A stretch of 64,000 bases of DNA from Brachypodium distachyon (Eukaryota; Streptophyta; Magnoliopsida; Poales; Poaceae). The notes under the pieces were generated by a model. That model was not told where the DNA came from and made no database searches. It saw only the letters and a program-made list of their open reading frames with translations. The first letter of the stretch is position 1. Every line of letters begins with the position of its first letter. A program made the translations under genes and the position numbers. The stretch spans positions 55,785,355-55,849,354 of the forward strand of contig NC_016131.3 of NCBI RefSeq assembly GCF_000005505.3. The letters run 5' to 3'. Positions 53,844 through 64,000 of this stretch are shown here, piece after piece.

Positions 53844-54329
53844 TCAGTTGATGAGCTCCCTTATGGCCTGCATCGTGGCCGGGGAGAAGATGAAACTGCC
53901 CGGAGACAACACGAGCGCCGTCGCGCTCGCAAAGCTGCCCGGAGACGAAGCAGACGATGACGGCGGACGCTGCTGCTGCTGCTGCCCAAGCGTGAGAACC
54001 AGAGCGTCCGCGGCCTGGTCGTCCTCCCTAGCTCCGGCGGCTCCGCCGGCAGCCCCTAGTTCAGGCAACGTCGTCGTGGGCTGCTGCTGCTTGCCCGTGA
54101 GCCTCTGCACGACGGCCATGAACTCCTCCGGCCGCGCGTGGACGACCCGCGGCGTGCGCTCGTACACGATCACCGGCCCAGGCGATCCGGCGGCGCCGCC
54201 GGTGTTGGAGCGGGGTTTCTTGGACGGCGGCGGGGAAGTTGTCAGGCTCAGTGGCTGCGGCCTCGGGCCATGGAGGCCACCGCCGCCAGGAGCTGATCTC
54301 TTCGCCTTGGATGTCGTCGTCGTCGACAT
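53844..54329 (-). CDS. VQ-motif protein
   Basis: 161 aa, single exon, as usual for VQ genes. The motif F-x3-VQ-x-LTG is seen as EFMAVVQRLTG at about residues 69-79, preceded by PVIVYERTPRVVHARP, the arrangement of the MKS1/VQ21-like subgroup. N-terminal basic stretch (SKAKRS, SKKPRS: likely nuclear localisation). C-terminal Q-run and serine/proline-rich part (LVLSPGSFIFSPATMQAIRE). VQ proteins bind WRKY transcription factors and are often MAP-kinase targets in defence and development; the exact role here is inferred. TATA box at 54421-54428. Confidence 0.93.
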   Translation of the reverse strand: MSTTTTSKAKRSAPGGGGLHGPRPQPLSLTTSPPPSKKPRSNTGGAAGSPGPVIVYERTPRVVHARPEEFMAVVQRLTGKQQQPTTTLPELGAAGGAAGAREDDQAADALVLTLGQQQQQRPPSSSASSPGSFASATALVLSPGSFIFSPATMQAIRELIN

Positions 54330-54420
54330 TGCGGTGTTGCGTGTTGTGTTGTGTCCTTCCGTAGCTTAGAGGGATTAATTTGCTCTGATGCTATATGCTA
54401 ATGCACGGCGTCGTGAATGG

Positions 54421-54428
54421 TTATATAA
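54421..54428 (-). promoter_or_regulatory. TATA box of the VQ gene
   Basis: 'ttatataa' lies about 92 bp upstream of the ATG at 54329 on the - strand. This fits a short 5' UTR. Confidence 0.6.
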
Positions 54429-54429
54429 G

Positions 54430-55834
54430 GGAGCCGTCGCCGTGTTAGGACAGGGGATTGCCGAAAAGAAATGGCGTCATGCTGAGCCCAACTTGGACTT
54501 GTCTTCGTAGTATATCCATGCATGCAAGGCAGGGGCAGTTCTGCGTGCCTGCACGGCACGCACGAGAAGAAGGGGTCAGAGATGGGGGACGGAGCTTACT
54601 TAATTCTCCTACTCCGTACTCCGTAGTACTACTCCGATTCAAAAATTAAAGTAGATGGAACTGAATATTTAAACTTTGAACACAGTTCAAATATACAGCA
54701 CAGTTTAAACTTTGAACACAGTTCAAAGAGGGCGTGCGCACAGAAAACAGAAAAATTGAACAAATATAGAAACAGGAAAAATAAAATCAAATATGAAAAA
54801 AACGGGATAAAGTGTGGAAAGAAAAAAATGTGAATAAGATGTGAGTGGAAACAAGAATTTGAATAACAAGATGTTCTAGAAAACTACCGAACAGTTGGAT
54901 AGTTAAAATGAGAACTGTTTTTTCCCTTTATTGTACTTAAATTAAATTATTTTTGTTAGTTTTCTCACATTTCTATTTTTTGGTCACTTTACATTACTTT
55001 AATATATAATCATATTGGTTTCAGTACTTTAAAAAAATCACAAGTTTTTGATATTTCAGTTATTCAAAATAAGACGTTTGTCTTTTTTTTTCTAAATTAC
55101 TTTACACATCCACATATTTTTCTTAATGTGTTATAACTTTCTTCTACTCATTGGGTTTGCCAAGTGCGCGATACCACACCACTAGTACTATACATGTTCA
55201 TTAGTCATTAGGGATCGATCTAATTAATTTATTCAGCCGAAAGTTTAGGTCCACGATATCTTATGTTTAGAGATCAAAAGTGGACCTTTTCTAAGAAACC
55301 TAAGCTATGAAACTATTTTTATTCATGGCAAATCTTATGGACTATTTCCACCTAACGAACTTAAAATTAAGAAGAGCATGTTATTAGTATTACATAATAA
55401 TTTCGCCGGCAGAGAAGTTTGAAAGCGTCGTACGATTTCAGGTAGTGATGCAGCAACCAGCAGATATATATACATACATATATGTGTGTATGCATGCATG
55501 TCAAAGGGTACTAATTAATACACTGGTAATTAATCAACGCAAGGGAAGTAATCTAATTCATATATATAGCTCCTTCCTGCAGGGCTACAGATGTTCATAC
55601 CTGGGACACTGCCTGCTAGCTGCCTTCGTTTAACATATGCGAGTTCAAAGTTAGATATGCTTAATTAACCAGTGATTAATTATTAGCTAGAGGACTAGCT
55701 AGTACCAGGTTTACGTACCGGATGGTGCACGAAAGGAACAAGAAGCAGCTCAGAGAAATATTTATATATGTACCGCTCAATTTAGTACTAACTAGCTAGG
55801 CTGCATGCAGGTCAAACATTGCACACGTGAACGA
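54430..55834. other. Intergenic, no gene seen
   Basis: Promoter side of the VQ gene, then AT-rich sequence. 54668-54728 has two adjacent copies of 'tttaaactttgaacacagtt', each containing an inverted repeat (tttgaac/gttcaaa). No ORF with recognisable features. Confidence 0.45.
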
Positions 55835-56263
55835 GGAAGAGACGAAGTAGCGAGCCAGATATGTCCTGATTAAGAAAATCCTTTTGCTTATCGTGGTTGT
55901 TTAATGTTTAGTTGGTAGAGTAGCTCGGTTTTAATTAATACAGCCAGGGGGTTTTGCAGCCTTGCAGGGACAACGACCAACATGCGAACGACAAAGAGAG
56001 CTGGAGAGATGACGATTATTAATTTTTTGTACACGAAGAAATGACGATTTTGGAAGACATGGTCTATATAACTTTAGTGTCTTCGAGAATAGATAAATTC
56101 ATTGTTTATTTCTACTTATAGATAACATCATATTTATTTTAAAATCACTTATTTATTTCTATTTATAGATAAAACATTTTATTTTATTCTTTTATAGATA
56201 TAGCAGTTAGTTGGAAGCAACGTTTTGAAGGTCTAACAGAAAAAAAAAATCAAACTTGAACTA

Positions 56264-56374
56264 CTTCCTCCGACCCATATTATTTGTCTCAAATTTGCCC
56301 AATATGGATGTGTCTATGTTTAAAAAGCGTCTAGATCATGTAATATTTCGACAAGTAATTCCGGCCGTAGGGAG
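56264..56374 (+). mobile_element. Stowaway MITE 1 of cluster
   Basis: Ends 'cttcctccgacccatattat' and 'ccggccgtagggag', TA on both sides. Internal 'aatttgcccaatatggatgt' is shared in pattern with the neighbouring MITEs. Confidence 0.8.
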
Positions 56375-56399
56375 TATTACATATTCCTCTAAATGACTA

Positions 56400-56512
56400 C
56401 TCCCTCCGATCCATATTAATTGTCGAAATATTACATATATTTAAAGGCTTTTTAAGCATAAATACATTCATATTTGAGGAAATTTGAGACAATTAATATG
56501 GATCGGAAGGAG
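56400..56512 (+). mobile_element. Stowaway MITE 2 of cluster
   Basis: Ends 'ctccctccgatccatattaa' and 'ttaatatggatcggaaggag', nearly perfect TIRs. TA on the left, CA on the right (one-base decay). Confidence 0.9.
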
Positions 56513-56641
56513 CAGATTCCATGGTTCTACCAACAATCGCAGCAAAAAAAAAAACTCAGAACAAGGTAGTGCTATTGAGCAAACGACAATGTCAATTGCA
56601 CCCTGTAACAAAATGGAGCGTTTCTGATTGAATTTTTACTA

Positions 56642-56846
56642 CTCCCTCCGTCTCATATTAAGTGACGATTTTTTTTTATCCGAACTACGACGGACGAAAG
56701 TCAGCCTGCACAATTTTATTTGAAACAACCGAGACTTTACAAGGAGAGTGAAGGGAGGAGAATGTTACATGTATGTAGACACTTTTTGGGTATGACACAT
56801 TCATATTTGATCAAATTTTAACTCACTTAATATGAGATGGAGGGGG
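56642..56846 (+). mobile_element. Stowaway MITE 3 of cluster
   Basis: Ends 'ctccctccgtctcatattaa' and 'ttaatatgagatggaggggg', TA on both sides, 205 bp. A different subfamily from its neighbours, judged by the CTCATATTAAGTGAC end. Confidence 0.9.
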
Positions 56847-57030
56847 TACTTCTTAAAATCCAAATTAGTTATCGCAGTATATATTGTGTAGATACATGTG
56901 TACAAGTTTATTCAGCACAGATATGTGTACAGCAACGAGGAAATTAACCGTCCCAAGCACATGCCCATGTCAGGGCCGTCGCCGGCGGCACCATCAGCAT
57001 CAGCGCCCTGATCGTCGTCACAGCAATCTA

Positions 57031-57146
57031 CTGGTCCCTCCGATTCATTAATTGTCTCAAATTTGTCTAAATATGACTGCATCTATGCATAAAAACGTAG
57101 ATACATGTAATATTTCGACAACTAATTATATGAATCGGAGTGAGTG
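57031..57146 (+). mobile_element. Stowaway MITE 4, in the 3' UTR of the hydrolase gene
   Basis: Ends 'ctggtccctccgattcatta' and 'tatatgaatcggagtgagtg'. It ends 11 bp before the hydrolase stop codon (57158-57160, - strand), so the transcript's 3' UTR must begin in this MITE. Confidence 0.8.
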
Positions 57147-57157
57147 TCAGAAATCAC

Positions 57158-60100
57158 TCATCGTTTTGGTAACGAGCTATCCCCTGCCTCTGCCTGCAAT
57201 GCAAAACAATCGCCAGAGTCACATTAAAAGCAACACCTACGGAGCAAATAACATTTGTTGATCGATACCTTGTTGTATGTAATGATATCCACCACAGCAT
57301 CGGACAGTTCTTTACGATGCGCCGTGTAGCAGTGATCTGCTCCCTCGATGACACGGAGCTCGTGGGTCGGTATATGCTTGCCAAACTCGTATGCATCTTC
57401 CAGCGGAATGTCGACATCAGCTGAGCCGTGGACTGTGAAGAAGCTGAAGAAGGACAGTAAAAATTGCCTGAAAGTTTGATACTCGTAGAAAACATTCGCC
57501 CAGATGCACAAGATATTTACTGTTTAAAATACAGGACATGTCTAGGAATGACAATTCTAATGAAGGTACATGCGGCATGTGTTGTTTTCACGTTGCCCCT
57601 TGTTTCATTTTTTTTTTGAGAAAGGTGCCCCTTGTTTCAGTTGGTAGTTCAAATAAAAGGACAATGATTCCTGAGTTGATTTCCTGACCTGCATTCTTTG
57701 CTGATGGAGGCGCTTGCTGCACGCATATCAGTGTTCAGTCGTTCCATCAAACTCTCTTTTGTTACCCTGTATAAAACCTTTCCTACATTGACACCAGAGG
57801 ATAGGTCATAATATGACCATGAAAGACAAGTAAGCTATGTATACAGCATACACAATTACTTAAGCAAGCAGCTTTGCAAACGTAAAACACTCATACACAT
57901 ATTGTTACCTGACTCGTCTGTGACTTCAATGTAACCTTCTTTATTTATTCTGTCAATAAATCCTTTCCCTAGGCGTTCTTCAACGCCTTTCTCCATGTAA
58001 AATCGGCCAGACAGGTTAAGAACCATGTGGACATCGTGATATAGCGAAGCATACAGAACGACGACATATCCTCCTGGACAAAAGGATGGGACCATGAGGA
58101 GTTATGTGTGCTCTGCAACCAGGTCTCCGAAACCATCGACCACCTTTGCAGAGCTTGTCCTTTCACGAGGAAGGTGTGGGATTCGGTGAGGCTCTGGTTT
58201 GGTGCGCCCCATTCTATGATCAGTACCGCTGCCTCCGTTGATGATTGGTGGAAATTGGACAGAGCTAGGCTCATTGGTGACAGAAAGCGGGACTTCGACG
58301 GTCTTATCAATTATATTTTTTGGAGTGTCTGGATGGGGAGGAATCGCCGGATTTTTCAGCACCAAGACAAGGATGAGGATGCTGTCACTTTTTCTTGTTA
58401 TGAGGAGCATCGGGTGTTCAAGATGGCCACTAGGCCATCAGTTGTAGGCGCGCCGGATTTGAGGGGGATTTCTTTCTAGCTTTGACCCCTTTTTCCAAAG
58501 CTAGTTGTACTCTTTCTCTTCTTAATTGAACGGTAGAGCTCCTGCCATTTTCTAATTTGCGAGTTAAAAGTGTAATAAGATATGGTAACGCGTAGCATCA
58601 TAGTATTTGCTAGTAATAGATATCCAAGCAAAGAAAAAGTAGGAACACAAGGAGAGAACGATATACTGGATGAGATATGTTGCGTGTGTTTGACAGGGCA
58701 GCAGTTTAGGATGCAGTAAAAGGAATAGGTTTTATATCTTAAACAGTTAAGACTTCAAGTTTATTTTACAGATAGTGGCAGCATCAGAAATCAATTTGAA
58801 CCACAGAGTTGCCAGAACTAGATTTTGATGTTATGACCAAAGTACTAGTACATATACAGGCAAAAAATGCTCCAGTATTTTAGCTTTTGCACAAACTATG
58901 TGCAAGTTGTTGAAGGACTAAATAAACTCTTTCACCTTCTAAATTCTAATGATACATATTCAATGAAACAACTTAACAACCATAATAATAAACGACTACA
59001 CAAACCAAACAAAGTATGTCACCCACCTTTACTATGACCAACAACAGCTTTCACATCATACTTCTCCTGATGAAGATACAAGACAACCGAATGCAAGTCG
59101 TCAGCCTCTTTCCTGTAGTTGGCGTACTGAAATTCGCCTCCACTTTCTCTGAAAAGAATACGATCAAAGGGCATTATATAAATGAGGTTATGAACCATGC
59201 ATGTTTATTTAAAATAAATTAACATAGCTTAAAAACTATGTACCAAAAAACATATTCAATCATTAAATATGCAATTTAGTAAGAGCAAATAAAAAGAAAT
59301 ATCTGCAAAATTCTTTTGTCCAAGAATTGCAGGTTCAGTAAATAAGTGACATCTGAAACTCAAAGCAGTAACATATATGAACCTCATATTACTTAGTTGT
59401 AAGACTACTCTTTAGAAATGATAATTTAGAAGCCACATGGACAAATATAGCATTAACCACAGTAACTTTTGTGAACTTAATCTAACATCATATCCACAAT
59501 TATATGAGCACCATTTCCACTGAAATCAAAGCGAAAGATGCCAATCCCTTGCTTTGTTAATGCATCTGCAAGATCAACAATCATGCTAACATTCTGAAAA
59601 CAAGCAATAAAACTTCATTAGAGAGGTAAATACAAACTACTCTACCAACAGTTTAGTTTGCTATCTCACACAACAACAGGAATCTTGTGACCCAAATCTT
59701 GAGCAGGTCTAGACAAACTTTCTTCTGGCCACATCATAGTTATGTACCTTGGAGCCTGTAAAGCCATGGCATAAGACTACAATCTCGTTAGAACCCACGG
59801 GATTCAGCAGCCCCACAAGTTCCTCTCCATGCTTGTTGGTTATCACTACCCTGTGTTCTGTTTCTGCACCAGTTGTTTTCAGAAACCAGTAGTGTCAACA
59901 ATTTGGACTCTGTGCGAAAAATATTAGCTGATGATAATCACAAGAAGTCATCCTTATTACTGAATAAGTTAATATTTCAAACCATTCGGATAAAGTAAGT
60001 AAATAATTTCCAAAATCCTTAGGTTTATGTGACATGTTGATGTGGGGATCCAATCCCTATTTAGAGTGAGATGGTTCTTTCTAGTGTTTTTGGCAACTCG

Positions 60101-60441
60101 CCGATAGTCTGAATTCCGTGTTCAGCTCCAGTTCTGAATAGGGGCTGCTCCTGTTTGTATCTTTCTTTCTTCTTAAATAAAAGTTGGGCCAAGTACCCTT
60201 GGATCAGGTTTATGTGACCATCTGAGAACATTCACAGCAGTCACACCAAGATCTACTGGAAGATTAGCTGTGCAGATTGTCAAGATCAAATTTATTTTTG
60301 AAGTATCAAGTATGGTCTAGTAGTCAGTCAACCTTCAGTCGCATACCCAAGAAGAGAACATACAGGAAGGTGAAATCGAGAAAGGCATCTACCGGAATTG
60401 GAAGCATCCTGGGAGGAGGAAGAGGAGAGCGGCTGCGCCAT
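57158..60441 (-). CDS. Alpha/beta-hydrolase (serine aminopeptidase S33-like), eight exons
   Basis: Predicted 278 aa. Exons: 60393-60441, 59748-59863, 59512-59593, 59027-59146, 57909-58073, 57689-57782, 57269-57443, 57158-57193. All introns are GT-AG and the frame closes exactly. Order of motifs: oxyanion loop CHGFTGSK; strand/loop IFRFDFSGN-ESGGEFQYANY; nucleophile elbow GHSKGG (Ser, split by an exon junction); acid loop VHGSADVDIP (Asp); and GADHCY (His), so the triad is complete. The N-terminus MAQPLSSSSSQDASN is short and polar with no clear signal peptide, suggesting a cytosolic enzyme. The substrate is unknown. Exon 5 is preceded by an antisense LINE fragment, and MITE 4 lies in the 3' UTR. 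The exon 3/4 junction (acceptor cagag|AAAG) is the least certain. Confidence 0.9.
58082..58555 (+). pseudogene. LINE zf-RVT fragment in hydrolase intron 4 (opposite strand)
   Basis: On + the frame reads RWDHEELCVLCNQVSETIDH, LCRACPFTRKVWDSVRLWFG, then YIFWSVWMGRNRRIFQ, the zf-RVT domain and C-terminal tail of a plant L1-type ORF2. The stop is near 58477, followed by a LINE-like 3' UTR ('ggtagagctcctgccatttt'). No poly(A) remains. Its left edge is within about 10 bp of the splice acceptor of hydrolase exon 5. Confidence 0.85.
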
Positions 60442-60534
60442 GGATGACGGATGAAGGCAACGGCGGCCTCACGCTGCCGGCTGCCGAGCAGGAGCAGGAT
60501 AAAGAAAGGATTCGCCGTGCAAGTCCAGGAGGAG

Positions 60535-60985
60535 AGAGACAAGCAGCTAGCCAGACAATGTCCTGATTAAGAAAATCCTTTTGCCTATAGTGCGAGTAAT
60601 AATGTTTAGTTGGTCGCTCGATTAAATCAATACAGAGGCTTCGCAGGCTTTGCAGGGACGCCACGCCAGCATGCGAAGTACAGAGAGCTGGAGAGTTGAC
60701 GATTTTGGAAGACTTGATGTGCTAGACATTTAGTGTCTTCAATAAGGTCAGTTTGTTGATTTCAAACAAAAAATGAACACACCAGTCTGATTCAGGAGTA
60801 ATAAATTTGTTGTCAGGAAAACTATTGTGCAACCGACAGTGTCAATTTGACCCTGTAACAAAATGGAGCGTTTCTAAATTAATAACAACAAAATTTACTG
60901 CTTATATTTGCAAGTTTATTCAGCACAGATATGTGTACAGCAACAAGGGATTAACCTTCCCAAACATATGCCCATTCTACAAAGC
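60535..60985 (+). repeat. Duplicated hydrolase/PAT1 intergenic block, right copy
   Basis: The counterpart of 55835-56960, lacking the MITEs. It lies between the hydrolase start (60441) and the PAT1 stop codon (61574), and thus contains the hydrolase promoter and the distal 3' flank of PAT1. Confidence 0.85.
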
Positions 60986-61573
60986 TCATACAGAAATGGC
61001 CTTGCTTGCACAAACTGAAACATTATCCAGTAAATTCAGCATGACAGCTCCACGTCAACATGAGTATAAAGAGAACTATAGAAGAAGACCCAAACGCAGC
61101 TACAAAACTGAAATTCCACCTTGATGATTGCTTGATGAAACTGACCTTGAAGAGCGATCAAACAGTGTCTCCAAGAGTAACAGCCTGAACCACCAATAAA
61201 CTACAGATCACCCGCCGGGGTTTCCCTCCCGAGGTCTCAGGGCAACAAAACTCAGGCTGCCCAGAGAAAAAACTTACCAGCGATGAAACCAACTGACTAT
61301 ATGCTACATGTAAAACAATAAAATGTCCCTACAAGCAACCAAAAATGACTTGATTACCAACAGTTCATTGGTGATGGTCCGACCCTGTCCGGTCATGTCT
61401 GTCATGATTCATACTGCTCACCATCACAAGTTTAGCCTTTTCTTCTCACATGGAGAAGGCATAAGTCATAACCATGCCGACCTCTTGAAGAGTCAACACG
61501 TCAAGTTTATAACCTTATAGGTATGAAAGGTAGTAGAAACTAGAAACTCGATTCTTCAACTTATTTCCTCAGA
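60986..61573 (-). other. Likely PAT1 3' UTR
   Basis: No ORF of note. It directly follows the PAT1 stop codon on the - strand. The sequence is balanced in composition, unlike the AT-rich intergenic DNA, and has no transposon ends. Confidence 0.5.
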
Positions 61574-63738
61574 TCATCTCTGCTTGGGTCCGCCTGGTGT
61601 CATGGGTCCATTACCAGGTTGATGAGCAATCTGGGCGTTGTTGATGGGCACAGTTCGCTGCGCAAAATTGAGCAACTGCTTACGCTGATTCTCATTTGTG
61701 TGAGGAAGGCTGGCACGCAGAAGCTCTACTGGTATCTCTCTGCTTATCGCAGCCGCAGCAGAAGGTTGCATTTGCACTGTATGAACCACACTATCAAATC
61801 TACTCATGCAGTACTCTGTAAGCAGCCTGAAGAAGGCATCAAACGATGCCTGCCATAGGCCTCGGTTCTGCATACTGTAGGTAGAGGCCACATGCTGATC
61901 AGTGAGAAGCTCTGTTGCTCTCTCCAGTACAGATATTATGATGATGGAGGCCCCATCACCTGCAGCATGTCCAAGGGGTCGAAGAGGTGGCTGTAATGAT
62001 GAACACACAGTTGCTGCAAGACAGGCACTTAGGCCACTCAACTCCATCTGACGAACACAGGTGGATACAGCACTCACAAGTTTAGTAGTTGTCCTAGCTG
62101 CACTGATATCTGAGGGAAAATTGCCAAATATAAATCTTTGGTGCCGAAAAACTGCCATGCAAGCAATCCTTGCAAGCTCGCTGCTTGGAGTCACAAGTTC
62201 AAGGTACCGAGAAAGTAGTTTCCGGCCCTTTGGCAGAGAGATTATGCGAAGAAACACCAGGTCGTCATTTGGCGATAGAGGTGCACCCTTATTAGGTCCA
62301 AGTGGATCAACTAACTGCAATGATTCACCCAGCTGCTCAAGGAGAGCCTGCCTTCTGTTTGTCAGTTGTAAACCACCGTCTTGCTGCTGGCTAAATTGTA
62401 GCAAGCGATTAATGTCATCTACATCAAGTAGATGACAGAGACCATCTTCTATTGTGATTCTAGCAGCAAGCATAGGCTCCTGATCAAGAGTTTTTGAAGC
62501 AGATTTTTCAGGAATGTTATCACTTGGAGTAGAGGCTTCAACATCAAGAAGTGGACGAGGCCTGCGGATGGAAGAAAATGGGAGCCTCCCAAGAGCATCA
62601 ACCTGAAGATATGCATGTGGCTCATCCTTGCTGCGTGCACGAGAAGATGGATCTCTGATCAAGGTTGGACAGAAGTGGTGCTTCAGTCGTGCTCCTGCTG
62701 ATTTTCTAGCCAAACAAGCTTGGTGATAGTAATCATCAATGTATGGATCATTGCTGTGAGTAGCGGCTTGCTGCATCCTTGCAATGTTCTCTATTTCTTC
62801 AGTGGACATGTATTTGGATCTGAACCGTGGCCACCCATTATCCATCCTCATATTGCCAGGCTCAAATCCTTGGGGAGGATAACGTTGGGCCTGCCAACCA
62901 TGGTGCAACATTGATCTTGCTCTTGGATCACTCAAATCAGGCATCCCAAAATTTGCGTCAAACCTACCCCTCATTTGCGATGGAGGATGCTGAGGACTGA
63001 ACATCTGCATGTTCTGTGGTGGAGAATGCCTGGGACCAAGCATATGGGCCTGTAGTTGTGAGAACTGTGGTGAAGACTGTTGAACTGGGCGCATTCCATG
63101 TTGTTGGCGCGGTGGTGGCATTTGAGGTGGAATCAATCCATTTGGACGCTCCATTAAAATCGGTGTAAACCTGTCACCATTCCCCTGAACTGGTACACTA
63201 TTTACAACATGGTTTTGCTGCATAATGTTCGTTGATAAGCCTGGTGAACCCATATGAACCAAGTTCCGACCAAATGGTGGCCCTGGAGGTGTACCTCCAT
63301 GATGGAAATGGGAAAAGGCTAGTTCATTTTGTGCAGGCATAGGCATATGGAATGCAGTGGGAGGAGATGGCATGTTCATGTGATGTGGCTCACCAGGTGA
63401 AGAATGAGATGCTGAAGCAGATGGAGGGTACGAAATGAAAGACGACTTAGGCACAGGAATTGGCTCGGTATGATTGTATTGGGGCTCTTGTTGGGGATAT
63501 GACGACATTCTGTTCAAAGAAAATGGCCTTGGTCTGAGAATAGATTCACTAGGATTGTATTGTGCATCTTGGTGTGGAGACGAGGATGTCCTGTGCAGTC
63601 TGGAATCGGAAAAGTGGGCTAATTGAGGGGATTGGGATGGCCATTTCCTGTTATCCAGCCCTTGCTCAGTGTCCAATACAGGCTGCTTAGGCCAATATGA
63701 AGGTTCAGGCTCTTGCATCCAGTCTGCAGTAGAGGAAC
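61574..63738 (-). CDS. PAT1: PAT1-type decapping activator (Topoisomerase II-associated protein PAT1), last exon; 5' part outside window
   Basis: One large 3' exon encodes about 720 aa; the acceptor is 'caatttatag|GTTCC' at 63738, so upstream exons lie beyond 64000. The N-terminal half is P/Q/H/M-rich low complexity (for example PPGPPFGRNLVHMGSPGLS, MLGPRHSPPQNMQMFSPQHP). Then comes the conserved YMSTEEIENIARMQQAATHS block, followed by DPYIDDYYHQACLARKSAG, and a C-terminal helical domain (KGRKLLSRYLELVTP; ERATELLTDQHVASTYSMQN). PAT1 bridges deadenylated mRNA, LSM1-7 and DCP2 in P-bodies to promote decapping. The gene is intact in the part visible. The symbol is given by family. Confidence 0.93.
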
Positions 63739-64000
63739 CTATAAATTGAAGCATAAGGATAGTAAGTTCAAAGAATTGAAACAGAGAAACCCAAGAGAAA
63801 AAAAAATACTAGTACTGTATTATTATTCAGTGGTAAACTTAAAATTCTGAAATTCACATTCTAGCAACGAAAGATTAGCAGATCATATATTCATCTCACT
63901 AGTCAGACATAATAGTGCCATTAGGAGTATCAAACGTTCTAGCAATGAAACATCAAAGTTTGGTATAAACAGTCACACAATTTACAAATTATTATTTAGT
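63739..64000 (-). other. Intron of the PAT1 gene
   Basis: AT-rich sequence directly upstream of the 3' splice site of the last PAT1 exon. No coding stretch is visible, so the preceding exon lies outside the window. Confidence 0.7.

Larger units (their letters stand above)
55835..56960 (+). repeat. Duplicated hydrolase/PAT1 intergenic block, left copy (with MITE insertions)
   Basis: Matches 60535-60985 in order: 'tgtcctgattaagaaaatcc', 'taatgtttagttggt', 'gagagctggagag(a/t)tgacga', 'ttttggaagac', 'ttagtgtcttc', 'ccctgtaacaaaatggagcg', 'agtttattcagcacagatat'. The left copy is longer, partly because three Stowaway MITEs (56264-56374, 56400-56512, 56642-56846) sit inside it. The right copy includes the 5' flank of the hydrolase gene and the distal 3' flank of PAT1, so the left copy is probably the remnant of a duplicated hydrolase locus. 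Confidence 0.85.

Noticed and set aside
53848..54369. 173-aa ORF on the + strand opposite the VQ gene
   Set aside because: Mirror of the VQ exon. The VQ motif, TATA box and start codon support the - strand.

Overview
The window looks like nuclear DNA of a grass of the wheat/barley group (Pooideae, probably Triticeae). The evidence is GC-rich genes with short plant-type introns, a solo LTR with the BARE/Angela/WIS-type terminus, Stowaway and Tourist MITEs, L1-type LINE tails and nested Ty3/gypsy elements. No rRNA, tRNA, CRISPR or bacterial feature was seen. All calls come from reading the sequence; no database search was possible.

Layout. 1-26.9 kb is nested retrotransposon DNA. Element A (1 to about 10.66 kb) is a decayed Ty3/gypsy element, most like the Tat lineage: LTR, degenerate pol on +, a long antisense coiled-coil gene on -, and a 3' LTR at about 9.9-10.66 kb. 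A piece of a different LTR family sits between its broken left LTR and its pol. Element B (about 10.7-26.9 kb) is a second, related element that keeps gag and protease but has lost RT, RNase H and integrase. In their place is a 2.9 kb array of a 52-bp unit, each unit able to form a hairpin. B also carries an antisense gene and a 3' LTR, which is split by a 3.3 kb solo LTR with perfect target-site duplications (TSDs).

26.9-36 kb is a transition zone: a LINE 3' end, then a duplicated cluster with two plant defensin genes and an intact gene for a GTD-binding coiled-coil protein with a C-terminal hydrophobic segment. The 5' end of that coiled-coil gene is repeated four more times as truncated relics. 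36-52.3 kb holds two paralogous two-exon genes of the steroid 5-alpha-reductase (3-oxo-5-alpha-steroid 4-dehydrogenase) family. Between them lie a 4.05 kb Mutator-like element with about 220-bp TIRs and two divergent ORFs but no visible transposase, a copia solo LTR (TSD CTTGG), a Tourist MITE (TSD TAA) and another solo LTR.

52.3-64 kb is the gene-rich end, all on the - strand: a VQ-motif gene, an eight-exon alpha/beta-hydrolase gene, and the large last exon of a PAT1-type mRNA-decapping factor that runs out of the window. The flanks of the hydrolase gene are duplicated, and four Stowaway MITEs lie in the left copy.

The genes do not form a pathway. The themes are tandem duplication (defensins, reductases, hydrolase flanks) and repeated transposon nesting. 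The most unusual objects are the hairpin satellite inside a pol-less gypsy element, the transposase-less Mutator-like element with divergent ORFs, and a defensin whose fourth cysteine is replaced by tryptophan.
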